Shown here piece after piece: positions 1 to 7,698 of a stretch of DNA of 13,438 nucleotides. Numbering within the stretch: position 1 is the first letter of the stretch; every line of letters begins with the position of its first letter. The translations under genes were made by a program, and so were the position numbers. The notes beneath the pieces are model-generated. The model was given only the letters and a program-made list of their open reading frames with translations. It did not search any database and was not told the origin of the DNA. The stretch covers positions 1-13,438 of the forward strand of contig CANKOT010000063.1 in the NCBI GenBank assembly GCA_947484245.1. Direction: 5' to 3'. The DNA comes from Comamonadaceae bacterium. Lineage in GTDB: Bacteria; Pseudomonadota; Gammaproteobacteria; Burkholderiales; Burkholderiaceae.

Positions 1-13
1 TGTTTTTGTGTTT

Positions 14-20
14 AGAGGAG
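14..20 (+). promoter_or_regulatory. Shine-Dalgarno site that sets the RRM protein start
   Basis: AGAGGAG lies nine bases before the ATG at 30. It is a strong match to the anti-Shine-Dalgarno sequence and argues against the in-frame ATG at 6. Confidence 0.8.
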
Positions 21-29
21 TCCCTTTCA

Positions 30-545
30 ATGGGCAAAAAACTATACGTCGGCAATCTGCCGTACTCGGTTCGTGACGGCGATTTAGAGCAGGCCTTCGG
101 CCAGTTCGTTTCCTTAACCAGCGCTAAAGTCATGATGGAACGCGACACAGGTCGCTCCAAAGGCTTTGGCTTTGTGGAAATGGGTTCTGATGAAGAAGCT
201 CAATCTGCTATCAGCGGCATGAACGGCCAGCCTTTGGGCGGTCGAAGTGTTGTTGTCAACGAAGCACGTCCCATGGAAGAGCGTCCTCCCCGTTCCGGTG
301 GTGGTGGCTTTGGCGGCGGCGGTGGCGGCGGTCGTCGTGAAGGCGGCGGCGGCGGTTATGGCGGCGGCGGCGGTGGCGGTGGCTACGGCGGCGGCGGCGG
401 CGGTGGCGGCTACGGTGGTGGCGGTGGCGGTGGTCGTCGCGAAGGTGGCGGCGAGTCTGGTTTCCGCAGCCCTTACGGCTCTGGCCCTCGTGGCGGTGGC
501 AGTAACGGTGGTGGCGGTCGTCGCGAAGGCGGCGGCGGTTATTAA
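30..545 (+). CDS. RRM-domain RNA-binding protein with glycine-rich tail
   Basis: This 171-residue protein has one RNA recognition motif followed by a long glycine-rich, low-complexity tail. RNP2 is LYVGNL (residues 5-10) and RNP1 is KGFGFVEM (44-51), both with the aromatic residues that stack on RNA bases. The RRM ends near residue 80. From about residue 90 the tail is mostly Gly with scattered Tyr and three RRE clusters (102-104, 136-138, 164-166). Proteins of this build are known in cyanobacteria and proteobacteria as small cold-induced RNA-binding proteins, so a role in RNA binding or chaperoning is likely; the targets are unknown. The ATG at 30 is preferred over an in-frame ATG at 6 because AGAGGAG (14-20) sits nine bases before it and the RRM begins at once. 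The gene stands alone and ends at a terminator. The function beyond RNA binding is inference. Confidence 0.93.
   Translation: MGKKLYVGNLPYSVRDGDLEQAFGQFVSLTSAKVMMERDTGRSKGFGFVEMGSDEEAQSAISGMNGQPLGGRSVVVNEARPMEERPPRSGGGGFGGGGGGGRREGGGGGYGGGGGGGGYGGGGGGGGYGGGGGGGRREGGGESGFRSPYGSGPRGGGSNGGGGRREGGGGY
300..540 (+). repeat. Degenerate GGC/GGT repeat tract coding the Gly-rich tail
   Basis: Almost every codon is GGC or GGT, interrupted by TAC/TAT and by three near-identical blocks coding G-R-R-E-G-G. Three consecutive units of roughly eight glycines plus one tyrosine occur around residues 103-132. Such tracts can change length by slippage, so the tail length may vary between strains. The very long open frames on the other strand and in the +1 frame here are produced by this composition. 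Confidence 0.8.
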
Positions 546-567
546 TCGCTCGCAATATCTGCTTACT

Positions 568-583
568 CACACCTGAGGGTGTG
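568..583. other. Small hairpin just before the terminator
   Basis: CACACC (568-573) pairs perfectly with GGTGTG (578-583) around a TGAG loop. It is not followed by a U tract on the + strand. It sits 11 bases before the stronger terminator hairpin at 595-614, so the + transcript would end in two stacked hairpins. Confidence 0.5.
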
Positions 584-587
584 GGTC

Positions 588-618
588 AAAAAAGAAGCCC
601 TGCATGCAGGGCTTTTTT
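588..618. terminator. Bidirectional Rho-independent terminator
   Basis: Positions 595-614 form a perfect 20-base palindrome (arms AAGCCCTG and CAGGGCTT, loop CATG). On the + strand it is followed by TTTTTT (613-618). On the - strand it is followed by the complement of AAAAAA (588-593), also a U tract. It can therefore end both the RNA-binding gene (stop at 545) and the leftward lptC/SDR operon (stop at 657). Confidence 0.9.
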
Positions 619-656
619 CATGTCAGGCCTATTTTGCAAAGACGTGACGCAGAACT

Positions 657-1454
657 TCAATGGTTGGCGCGGTGTTTTCTGGGCTGATTTTTAAACAGAC
701 GGTCAAACAAGGCATCGGGCAAGATGCGCAAAATGCGGGCAACCCAAGCCATGGGTGCCGGGATCACTTTAAAGCTGGCACCTTTTTCAATGGCTTTGAA
801 GGCTTCAGATGCAAAGTCGTCTGCGGTCATTAAAAAAGGCATGGGGAATTTATTTTTTTGAGTCAATGGCGTTTGAATATAGCCTGGCGCCAAAGTGACC
901 ACTTGAAGACCTTGAGACTTGAGCTCGCCGCGCAGACTTTCGCAGTAACTGATGGCGGCGGCTTTGCTGGCGCAATAAGCAGCATGGCCTGGCATGCCGC
1001 GAATGCCGGCCACACTGGCGATGCCGACCAAGGTACCCACTTTTTGCGAGGGCGCCCGATTGGCAGCCTGCGCTTTCATGGCTTCTAAAAAGGGGTGAAA
1101 TGTGGCGGCCATGCCCATCACATTGGTCAGCATGACTTGTTGCAGCACCTCCAAATCTTCACGCACTTGCGTGTCCATGCCAATGCTGATGCCAGCGTTG
1201 GCAATCACCACATGGGGTACACCTTGCGCAGTCATGCAAGCATGGGCCGCCGCAATGATGCTGTTGGCATCGCTCACATCGGCGCCATAGCACTGGCCTT
1301 CTTCCAAGGGGATGGCGTGGTCGTCAAGCCAAGCCTGCATATCGGCAACCCTGCGAGCCACTAAGGCAAGTCGCCAGCCAGCTTGGTGGTATCGAAGCGC
1401 CAGAGCTTGACCAATGCCACTTGAAGCTCCCGTGATGAAAACCAATGGCCGCAT
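657..1454 (-). CDS. Short-chain dehydrogenase/reductase (SDR family)
   Basis: A 265-residue classical SDR, the usual length for the family. The nucleotide-binding motif TGASSGIG is at residues 8-15, Asp59 fits the adenine-ring contact, NAG is at 86-88, and the catalytic set is Asn111, Ser147, Tyr160 and Lys164 (YCASK). PG at 190-191 follows the expected strand. It should be an NAD(P)H-dependent oxidoreductase in the cytoplasm; the substrate cannot be read from the sequence. The C-terminal stretch (about 232-258) is hydrophobic with basic residues and might touch the membrane. It starts 38 bases after lptC on the same strand and runs into the terminator at 588-618, so it is probably the last gene of the KDO/LPS operon. 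A link to LPS or lipid metabolism is a guess from position only. Confidence 0.92.
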   Translation of the reverse strand: MRPLVFITGASSGIGQALALRYHQAGWRLALVARRVADMQAWLDDHAIPLEEGQCYGADVSDANSIIAAAHACMTAQGVPHVVIANAGISIGMDTQVREDLEVLQQVMLTNVMGMAATFHPFLEAMKAQAANRAPSQKVGTLVGIASVAGIRGMPGHAAYCASKAAAISYCESLRGELKSQGLQVVTLAPGYIQTPLTQKNKFPMPFLMTADDFASEAFKAIEKGASFKVIPAPMAWVARILRILPDALFDRLFKNQPRKHRANH

Positions 1455-1492
1455 GAAAATCTTTCGAATGATGGGGTGCTGGATAAATCTGA

Positions 1493-2101
1493 TCAGCGCT
1501 TGTTGGGGTGAAGCACGCCGCGGACTTTGCCGCTCAATTCATAGTCACCCGTTTTGCTGTTCAGTTGCATTTTCTGGGCGGCAAATACGTCTGAGCCACG
1601 CCGAATCTCAATGGGCACGTTGCTGACCAAGCGCTCTTCATCCAAATAGGCTTTGATTTCTTGCCCCCGCATTTCTGTGGACATTGGCAGACCTTTTGAG
1701 GTATTCGAAACTTGTGTGATTTGAACGTTGCCCAACAAGGTGATCAAGCTGCCATCGCCTTTGGCAAGGGCGCGCTCAGCCAAGGCATTGACGCTCTGGC
1801 CTTCTGCGCTTTGCCCCCGCAATTGCACATTGCGAATGTCTAGGGTGTCGGTGTCTGGGTAATGTTGAGCTTGGTCGCCGCTGAGTTCTCGCAACAGGCG
1901 GCCTTGGCTGTCAAATGATTTGACTGAAAAGCCATTCAAGTAATAGTCGGGTTCTTGGCGAATGGGTTTGGGGGCAACATCGTTGAAAAATGTCGGCAGA
2001 CTGCGCACAAGCCACCAACTGCCTAAGGCAAAAACCGCCATGAAAACGGCAGGCAAGTAAAGGGCAAAGCGATCAATGGCGAGCCTCAATGGATTCATCA
2101 T
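1493..2101 (-). CDS. lptC: LptC, LPS export system inner-membrane protein
   Basis: A 202-residue protein with one N-terminal membrane segment (about 12-34) and a periplasmic beta-rich domain, the layout of LptC. LptC is the bitopic partner of the LptBFG ABC transporter and passes lipopolysaccharide to periplasmic LptA. The DYYLNGF stretch (52-58) right after the anchor, followed by alternating polar and hydrophobic strands, fits the family. Its start overlaps the kdsC stop as ATGA (2098-2101), so the two are probably translationally coupled; a second Met follows directly. In many proteobacteria lptA and lptB come next, but here the next gene is an SDR. Assignment rests on topology, length and the kdsC neighbour, because LptC sequences diverge strongly. 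Confidence 0.88.
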   Translation of the reverse strand: MMNPLRLAIDRFALYLPAVFMAVFALGSWWLVRSLPTFFNDVAPKPIRQEPDYYLNGFSVKSFDSQGRLLRELSGDQAQHYPDTDTLDIRNVQLRGQSAEGQSVNALAERALAKGDGSLITLLGNVQITQVSNTSKGLPMSTEMRGQEIKAYLDEERLVSNVPIEIRRGSDVFAAQKMQLNSKTGDYELSGKVRGVLHPNKR

Positions 2102-2664
2102 GCGGCCGATGAAGTTCCAACGCGTGACAGCAATTGTGCGTAGTGCCCACTTGCAACCACCAACAAATCACAAAAATCACGCACAGCGCCTGAGCCACCT
2201 GGCCGGCTTGTGACGAAGTGAGCCAGCGCCAAAGCTTGTGCATGGGCATGCACAGGTGCACAGGCCATGGCTGCGCGTTGCATCATGGGCAGGTCGGGCC
2301 AGTCGTCGCCCATGGCCGCTGCTTGATGCCAGCCTAGACCAAGCTGCTTCAAATAATCTTCAGCAGCAGGCAGCTTGTCCTCTGTGCCAAATCGGGCATG
2401 TTCAATGCCAAGGGCTTTGAGCCGCACCCTAAGGGGCGCTGAATCGCGGCCTGTGATGATCACGGGCGTGATGCCAGCGAGCTTCAAAAGCTTGAGGCCG
2501 TGCCCATCCAAGGTGTTGAATCTTTTGAGCGTTTCGCCGTGTTCAGAAAAGTACAAGCCGCCATCGGTCAACACACCGTCAACATCAAAAAAGACCACCT
2601 TGATGCCCTGTGCTTGAAGCAGCAACTCGGGTGCAAAATTGAAAGCGGGCTGAATGGTTTGCAT
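2098..2664 (-). CDS. kdsC: 3-deoxy-D-manno-octulosonate 8-phosphate phosphatase
   Basis: KdsC removes phosphate from KDO 8-phosphate to give KDO, needed for the inner core of lipopolysaccharide. This 188-residue protein is a cap-less HAD phosphatase that normally works as a tetramer. Motif I is DVDGVLTDG (27-35) with nucleophile Asp27 and acid/base Asp29, motif II is Thr71 in TGRD, Lys97 fits the conserved lysine, and motif III is GDDWPD (119-124). The C-terminal GGSGAVRD loop (156-163) is the KdsC-type tail that completes a neighbour's active site and separates it from other HAD enzymes. It lies 42 bases after kdsD, which makes the substrate of the pathway, and its stop overlaps lptC. No good Shine-Dalgarno site is seen before the ATG. 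Confidence 0.96.
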   Translation of the reverse strand: MQTIQPAFNFAPELLLQAQGIKVVFFDVDGVLTDGGLYFSEHGETLKRFNTLDGHGLKLLKLAGITPVIITGRDSAPLRVRLKALGIEHARFGTEDKLPAAEDYLKQLGLGWHQAAAMGDDWPDLPMMQRAAMACAPVHAHAQALALAHFVTSRPGGSGAVRDFCDLLVVASGHYAQLLSRVGTSSAA

Positions 2665-2706
2665 GCTGTGAATGTGTGACGACGGGGAAGAGGATGTGTC
2701 GGCCGC

Positions 2707-3684
2707 TTAGATGACCTTGGCGCGCATCAAGTCATTGCTGTTGAGTGCGCCGCAGAGTGTGCCAGAGGCATTCACCACCAAAACGCTGGTGATTTTGAAT
2801 TGCTCCATAAGCTCAGCAGCCTCTACAGCCAAGGCATCTTCCTTAACAGTTCTAGGCTTGGCGTGCATCACATCTTTGGCCTTGAGGTCTCGCAGGTCGA
2901 CACCTTTTTCAATCAGACGCCGTAAATCACCATCGGTGAAAATGCCAACAACTTGGTGATGGGCATCGACAATGGCCGACGCACCCAAACCTTTGCGACT
3001 CATTTCGCGCATGAGGTCAGAAAAGCTGGCATCGGGTGAAACGTGCGGCACATCGCCCTCTTTGCGCATCACATCGCCCACATGCGTGAGCAAGCGACGT
3101 CCCAAAGAGCCGCCCGGGTGTGAGCGCGCGAAGTCTTCTGCTTTGAAGCCGCGTGCATCCAGCAAGGCCACTGCCAACGCATCGCCCAAGGCCAATTGAG
3201 CTGTGGTGCTGGCTGTAGGCGCCAAATTGAGGGGGCAGGCTTCCTTTTCAACGCTGCTGTCTAAAACCACATCTGCGTGCTTGGCCAGTGCAGAGTTCAT
3301 GCCGCCAGTCATGGCAATCAAGGGAACGCCCAGCCGTTTTAAGACAGGCAGGATGGAGACGAGTTCATCGCTTTCGCCACTGTTGGAGATGGCCAGAACC
3401 AGATCTACCGCTTTGATCATGCCAAGGTCGCCATGGCTGGCTTCGCCAGGGTGAACAAACATCGCGGGGGTCCCTGTGGACGCCAGAGTGGCTGCGATTT
3501 TGGAGCCAATGTGCCCGCTCTTGCCCATGCCCGTGACCACCACACGGCCTTTGACGTTGAGCATCAATTGAACAGCTTGCGCAAAGCGTGCGTCCAAACG
3601 AGATTTGAGGCCCATCAGGGCCTGAGCCTCAATGTCCAAAGTCTCGCGGGCGAGTTGGAGGGCTTGGTCTGGGTTAAATGACAT
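2707..3684 (-). CDS. kdsD: D-arabinose 5-phosphate isomerase (KdsD/KpsF family)
   Basis: The enzyme converts ribulose 5-phosphate to arabinose 5-phosphate, the first committed step toward KDO. The 325-residue protein has an N-terminal SIS sugar-isomerase domain and two C-terminal CBS domains, the standard KdsD plan and length. In the SIS domain I see TGMGKSG (51-57), HPGEASHGD (78-86), SNSGES (100-105) and the EACPLNLAPTAST stretch (148-160). FARSHPGGSLGRRLL (186-199) marks the end of the SIS domain and carries the family histidine. The CBS pair covers roughly residues 205-322 and may bind a regulatory nucleotide. It is first in the leftward kdsD-kdsC-lptC-SDR operon and divergent from apt. 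No Shine-Dalgarno site is visible before the ATG. Confidence 0.96.
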   Translation of the reverse strand: MSFNPDQALQLARETLDIEAQALMGLKSRLDARFAQAVQLMLNVKGRVVVTGMGKSGHIGSKIAATLASTGTPAMFVHPGEASHGDLGMIKAVDLVLAISNSGESDELVSILPVLKRLGVPLIAMTGGMNSALAKHADVVLDSSVEKEACPLNLAPTASTTAQLALGDALAVALLDARGFKAEDFARSHPGGSLGRRLLTHVGDVMRKEGDVPHVSPDASFSDLMREMSRKGLGASAIVDAHHQVVGIFTDGDLRRLIEKGVDLRDLKAKDVMHAKPRTVKEDALAVEAAELMEQFKITSVLVVNASGTLCGALNSNDLMRAKVI

Positions 3685-3752
3685 GCAGCTATTTTAACGA
3701 TGGATCGCCCAAAGCGTGACTATGATGCTAGTTTGGACGTGGAGTAGGTGCA
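3685..3752. promoter_or_regulatory. Divergent kdsD/apt promoter region
   Basis: This 68-base gap must hold start signals for both genes. On the + strand TATGAT (3721-3726) is a good -10 for apt, although the -35 is poor, and GGAG (3741-3744) is a Shine-Dalgarno site before the ATG at 3753. On the - strand TAAAAT (3691-3696) is a -10-like hexamer only six bases before the kdsD ATG. The -10 elements are readings by eye. Confidence 0.4.
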
Positions 3753-4367
3753 ATGAGTCAAGGATTGAGTACGGGTTCAGTTTCGGGCAGAAATGCTGTT
3801 GGCGCTGCTGACGAGATGGCTTTGTCAGTGAACGAGTATTTGAAAAACAACATCCGAACTGTGCCTGATTGGCCCGTAGCGGGTGTGCAGTTTCGCGACA
3901 TCACACCCTTGCTTCAAAACCCCAGGGTGTTTCGTGTGTTGATAGATGCCTTTGTGCATCGTTACATGACGCCCGCCATGCGGCCCGATGTGGTGGCGGG
4001 TTTGGATGCGCGCGGATTTATTTTGGGGGCCGTGGTGGCCTACGAATTGAATGTTGGTTTTGTGCCCATCCGAAAGAAAGGCAAGCTGCCTTTCACCACG
4101 GTAGAAGAAACCTACGAATTGGAATATGGCACGGCCACCGTGGAGCTGCACACCGATGCCGTCAAGCCAGGCCAACGGGTGTTGCTGATTGATGACTTGA
4201 TTGCAACCGGCGGCACCATGATGGCTGGTATGAAGCTGCTTGAAAAACTGGGCGCAGAAGTGATTGAGGGTGCTGCCATTGTCGATTTGCCCGAACTAGG
4301 CGGCTCGCAAAAACTGTTGGCGGCTGGCTTGCCCCTGTTCACCTTGGTGAATTTTGAGGGGCATTGA
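3753..4367 (+). CDS. apt: Adenine phosphoribosyltransferase
   Basis: Apt joins adenine to PRPP to make AMP in purine salvage, in the cytoplasm. The PRPP-binding motif [13 protein letters not shown] (143-155) is complete with its two acidic residues, and ARGF (86-89) and RKKGKLP (107-113) match the family's purine and flexible-loop regions. The core starts at about residue 26 (VNEYLK). The protein is 204 residues, roughly 20 longer than a typical bacterial Apt because of an extra N-terminal Gly/Ser/Ala segment. I keep the ATG at 3753 because GGAG (3741-3744) precedes it; the internal ATG at 3816 has only a weak site. It runs opposite to its neighbours and its stop is 21 bases from the convergent ABC exporter stop. 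It has no obvious functional tie to either. Confidence 0.95.
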   Translation: MSQGLSTGSVSGRNAVGAADEMALSVNEYLKNNIRTVPDWPVAGVQFRDITPLLQNPRVFRVLIDAFVHRYMTPAMRPDVVAGLDARGFILGAVVAYELNVGFVPIRKKGKLPFTTVEETYELEYGTATVELHTDAVKPGQRVLLIDDLIATGGTMMAGMKLLEKLGAEVIEGAAIVDLPELGGSQKLLAAGLPLFTLVNFEGH

Positions 4368-4369
4368 CC

Positions 4370-4390
4370 CGCAGAGAATTTTGCGTTTTT
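4370..4390 (+). terminator. Possible weak terminator of apt
   Basis: CGCA (4370-4373) can pair with TGCG (4382-4385) and is followed by TTTTT (4386-4390). The stem is only four pairs, and the U tract overlaps the stop codon of the convergent ABC exporter gene, so this is a weak candidate. Confidence 0.3.
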
Positions 4391-6176
4391 AAGCGTTGAA
4401 CTGAAGTGCGGCCAAGCCAGCGTAAACGCCACCCATGGCAACCAGTTCAAGGTGCTTGCCTTGCTCTACAAGGCGGCCATGTTCGAGCACCAAAATTTTG
4501 TCAGCCTTTTGCACGGTGGCTAGGCGGTGGGCAATGACCAAGGTGGTTCGCCCGCGCATGGCCGACTCCAAGGCCGCTTGAACCATGCGCTCACTGTGTG
4601 CATCCAAAGCACTGGTGGCTTCATCCAAAAGCAAGAGCGGTGGATTCTTGAGCATGGCGCGTGCAATGGCAATGCGCTGTCGCTGGCCACCCGACAAGCG
4701 TACACCGCGCTCACCTAAGAACGTGTTGTAGCCCTCTGGCAGATCCACAATGAACTCATCGGCAAAGGCGGCCAGTGCCGCAGCGCGCACCTCTTCGTCG
4801 GTCGCATCGGGTTTGCCGTAGCGGATGTTGTCCATGGCACTGCTTGAAAAAAGCAAGGGCTCTTGCGGCACGATGCCAATGCGTTGCCGAAGGTCGTGCA
4901 GGCTGAGGTTTTGAATCGGTATGCCGTCCAACACAATCTGCCCTTGTTGGGGGTCATAGTAGCGCAGCAGCAAACCAAACAGCGTGGTTTTGCCAGCGCC
5001 ACTGGGCCCGACCAATGCCACTGTTTGGCCTGCCGCAATTTCCACCGAGAAGTCTTGCAGTGCCAACTGAGATGGTCTTGATGGGTAATGAAACTGGATC
5101 GACTTGAATTGCAAAGTGCTGCCCGTTGCTGGGGGCGTTGACTTGACAGGTTTGTCAGGCGATTGAACGGGCGATGTGCTACCCAGTAACTCCATGAGTC
5201 GCTCTGTGGCACCTGCAGCGCGCAGCAAGTCGCCATAGGTTTCGCCCAGGACGGCAACTGCACCTGCAAAAATAATGACGTACAACACAGCCTGACCCAG
5301 TTGCCCCGCTGTCAGTTCGCCAGCCAAAACGGCCTGTGTGCCTTGATACAAGCCCCACAGCAAGAAAGCTGCGTTGGCAATGATGATGAAGGCCACCAGC
5401 ACCGAGCGTGCCCGAGTGCGACGGATGGCCGTTTGAAAACCTTGTTCGGTGGCGCTTGCAAAACGCTTCGCTTCGCGCCCTTCGGCTGTGTAGCTTTGGA
5501 CCACTGGCATGGCATTCAAAACTTCGGTGGCAATGCCGCTGGCATCGGCCACACGGTCTTGGCTGGCACGCGACAAGCGCCGCACCCTTCGGCCATAGAG
5601 CGTGGCCGGCCAGACCACCACCACCACCGTGATGACCAGTTGCAACATGACGGTAGGGTGCGCCCACACCAGCATGGCCAAAGCACCGACGCCCATCACA
5701 GCATTGCGAAGACCCATGGACAAAGAACTGCCAACCACAGTTTGAACCAAAGTGGTGTCGGCCACCAGCCGGCTAATGACCTCGCCGGTAGGCGTGGTCT
5801 CAAAAAAAGCAGGACTCTGTTGCAGCACATGGCTGTAAACCGCATTGCGCAAATCGGTGGTCACGCGTTCACCCAGCCAACTCACCGTGAAAAAGCGCGC
5901 CGCCGAAAACAAACCCAGTGCCACGGCAACACCAAACAGCATCATGAAATTGCCACGCAGCGCCATGGCCTGCGCACCTGGGTCGGGGTGTTGCAAACCG
6001 TTGTCGATCAATTGCCTGAGCGCAAGGGGAAAGACCAAGGTTGAAGCGGCGGCCAAGACCAAGAACACAATGGCCAGTCCAATTTGCAGGCGGTAAGGCT
6101 TTAAAAAAGGCAGCAACCCACTCAAAGACTTTGGGCTCTTGTGTGCGGGTCGATCGATCGCAATTGATTTGGCCAT
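4389..6176 (-). CDS. ABC exporter half-transporter (MsbA/BmrA type)
   Basis: A 595-residue fused membrane and ATPase subunit that should work as a homodimer in the inner membrane, exporting a hydrophobic substrate. About six membrane segments lie between residues 30 and 315. The nucleotide-binding domain has Walker A GPSGAGKTT (390-398), Q-loop Gln438, signature LSGGQ (494-498), Walker B LLLLDE (514-519) and the switch His550. The order of domains and the size fit ABCB-type exporters such as MsbA. Lipid A export is a tempting idea because KDO/LPS genes lie nearby, but they are on the far side of apt in another operon and nothing in the sequence fixes the substrate, so I give no symbol. It starts only three bases after mnmE and is probably co-transcribed with it. 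Confidence 0.93.
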   Translation of the reverse strand: MAKSIAIDRPAHKSPKSLSGLLPFLKPYRLQIGLAIVFLVLAAASTLVFPLALRQLIDNGLQHPDPGAQAMALRGNFMMLFGVAVALGLFSAARFFTVSWLGERVTTDLRNAVYSHVLQQSPAFFETTPTGEVISRLVADTTLVQTVVGSSLSMGLRNAVMGVGALAMLVWAHPTVMLQLVITVVVVVWPATLYGRRVRRLSRASQDRVADASGIATEVLNAMPVVQSYTAEGREAKRFASATEQGFQTAIRRTRARSVLVAFIIIANAAFLLWGLYQGTQAVLAGELTAGQLGQAVLYVIIFAGAVAVLGETYGDLLRAAGATERLMELLGSTSPVQSPDKPVKSTPPATGSTLQFKSIQFHYPSRPSQLALQDFSVEIAAGQTVALVGPSGAGKTTLFGLLLRYYDPQQGQIVLDGIPIQNLSLHDLRQRIGIVPQEPLLFSSSAMDNIRYGKPDATDEEVRAAALAAFADEFIVDLPEGYNTFLGERGVRLSGGQRQRIAIARAMLKNPPLLLLDEATSALDAHSERMVQAALESAMRGRTTLVIAHRLATVQKADKILVLEHGRLVEQGKHLELVAMGGVYAGLAALQFNA

Positions 6177-6179
6177 CGT

Positions 6180-7622
6180 TTATTTACCGATACAAAAGCT
6201 GGAGAAAATAACGCCCAGCAAATCGTCGGCGTTGAACTCGCCTGTGATTTCGTTCAAAGCCGTTTGCGACAAACGCAACTCTTCCGCCAGCAAGTCCAAA
6301 GATTGCGCTTGTGCGCGCAAATGGGCATCGGCTATTTCAAGATGCGATTGCACACGCTGAAGCGCTTGAACGTGTCTTTCCCTGGCCAAGTACAAACCTT
6401 CATTGGCAGGTTGCCAGCCTGCTGTTTGAAGCAGTTTGGCTCGAAGTTGGTCAATGCCGTGCCCCGTTTTGGCAGACAGAAAAACATCAAGGCTTGGGTT
6501 GGCACTGAGTTCGAGGCCGCTTGAGTGATCTGCAAAAGGTGATAAGTCAAACTTGTTCCAGACGTTCAACAATGTGACGCCCTTTGGCAACTGCTTGGTG
6601 AGGTTGTCTTGAATTTGTTGATCGGCTTGAACATAAGCAGGCTCTGTCTGGCGAGTGAGATCGTGCAAAAATAAAACAGCGTCGGCATCTGCAATTTGGG
6701 CCCATGCGCGTTGAATGCCAATTTGTTCAACCTCATCAATGCCCTCACCTTCGCGCAGCCCCGCCGTGTCAATGATGTGAATGGGCACACCTTCAATTTG
6801 AATGGTTTGCTGAACGACGTCGCGCGTGGTGCCAGCAATGGGCGTCACGATGGCCAACTCAGCGCCCGCCAAGGCATTGAGCAAAGAGCTTTTGCCGGCG
6901 TTGGGTTGCCCGGCAATGACGACCTTGATACCCTCGCGCAACAAGGCCCCTTGCTGTGTTCGCACCAAGACTTTGTTGAGCTGCGTTTGAAGTCGCTCAA
7001 GCTGACCTTGCGCATCTGCCTTTTGCAAAAAATCAATTTCTTCTTCAGGGAAATCCAGGGTGGCTTCTACCAACATGCGCAAGTGCACCAAGCTGTCACG
7101 CAGGGTGTGAATTTCTTTGGAAAAATCGCCGGCCAATGATCGGCTGGCGCTGCGCGCTGCAGCACTGGTTGAGGCGTCAATCAAGTCAGCAATGGCCTCC
7201 GCTTGAGCCAAGTCAATCTTGTCGTTGAGAAAGGCGCGCTGTGTGAATTCGCCGGGTTGCGCCAAGCGCAGTTCTGCAAGCAGGGCTTGGCCCGTATGGG
7301 GGTCGGGCGATTGTGCCAATTCGATGCACCTTGCCAGCAGCAACTGCAAGACCACCGGCCCACCATGCGCTTGCAACTCGAGTACATCCTCGCCCGTGTA
7401 CGAATGAGGGCCAGGAAAGAAAATGGCCAAGCCTTGATCAATGGGCTCACCATGGGCATCGTTGAACGGCAAGTAGTGTGCTTGACGCGCTTGAAGCGTT
7501 TTGCCGCAAAATGCCTCAGCCCATTTTTTCAACTCAGGCCCTGACACGCGAACGATCCCTACCGCGCCTCTGCCGGGTGCTGTGGCAATGGCCATGATGG
7601 GATCTTGGTGGCGAGAGAGCAT
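6180..7622 (-). CDS. mnmE: tRNA-modification GTPase MnmE
   Basis: With MnmG, MnmE builds the 5-carboxymethylaminomethyl group on uridine 34 of certain tRNAs, stabilising wobble decoding. From the start at 7622 the protein has 480 residues. It shows the N-terminal formyl-THF-binding domain ([16 protein letters not shown] from residue 7), a helical domain, an inserted G domain with P-loop GQPNAGKSS (238-246), DTAG (285-288) and NKFD (356-359), and the C-terminal FCIGK motif with the essential Cys (477). The frame is open upstream to an ATG at 7658, but that start would add 12 residues unlike the family and would lie five bases from a strong hairpin, so 7622 is preferred. Neither start has a clear Shine-Dalgarno site. 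It follows yidC after a 123-base gap with two hairpins. Confidence 0.96.
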   Translation of the reverse strand: MLSRHQDPIMAIATAPGRGAVGIVRVSGPELKKWAEAFCGKTLQARQAHYLPFNDAHGEPIDQGLAIFFPGPHSYTGEDVLELQAHGGPVVLQLLLARCIELAQSPDPHTGQALLAELRLAQPGEFTQRAFLNDKIDLAQAEAIADLIDASTSAAARSASRSLAGDFSKEIHTLRDSLVHLRMLVEATLDFPEEEIDFLQKADAQGQLERLQTQLNKVLVRTQQGALLREGIKVVIAGQPNAGKSSLLNALAGAELAIVTPIAGTTRDVVQQTIQIEGVPIHIIDTAGLREGEGIDEVEQIGIQRAWAQIADADAVLFLHDLTRQTEPAYVQADQQIQDNLTKQLPKGVTLLNVWNKFDLSPFADHSSGLELSANPSLDVFLSAKTGHGIDQLRAKLLQTAGWQPANEGLYLARERHVQALQRVQSHLEIADAHLRAQAQSLDLLAEELRLSQTALNEITGEFNADDLLGVIFSSFCIGK

Positions 7623-7663
7623 GTGGAGAATCAAAGGAAAATTTGAAGGAACACCCATTCAAA

Positions 7664-7693
7664 GCAACAGGGCCGCGAGTGCGGCCCTGTTGC
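7664..7693. terminator. Perfect 13-bp hairpin between yidC and mnmE
   Basis: GCAACAGGGCCGC (7664-7676) and GCGGCCCTGTTGC (7681-7693) pair without a mismatch around a four-base loop. On the - strand it is followed only by TTTGAA, a short U run, so it may be a partial terminator or attenuator between yidC and mnmE. It is the second of two stacked hairpins in the leftward transcript. Confidence 0.6.
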
Positions 7694-7698
7694 AATCA

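Noticed and set aside
247..576. Long open frames in the +1 frame and on the - strand over the Gly-rich tail
   Set aside because: GGC/GGT repeats lack stop codons in several frames; the products are Ala/Val- or Arg/His-rich and resemble no protein.
3825..4175. A - strand frame inside apt
   Set aside because: It is a shadow of conserved apt codons without any start signal.
5301..6044. A 247-codon + strand frame opposite the ABC exporter
   Set aside because: It lies wholly antisense to a well-supported gene, has no ribosome site and no recognisable domain.
7664..7693. A dispersed REP-type or mobile repeat
   Set aside because: I found no second copy of the stem in the window; a genome search would be needed to call a repeat family.
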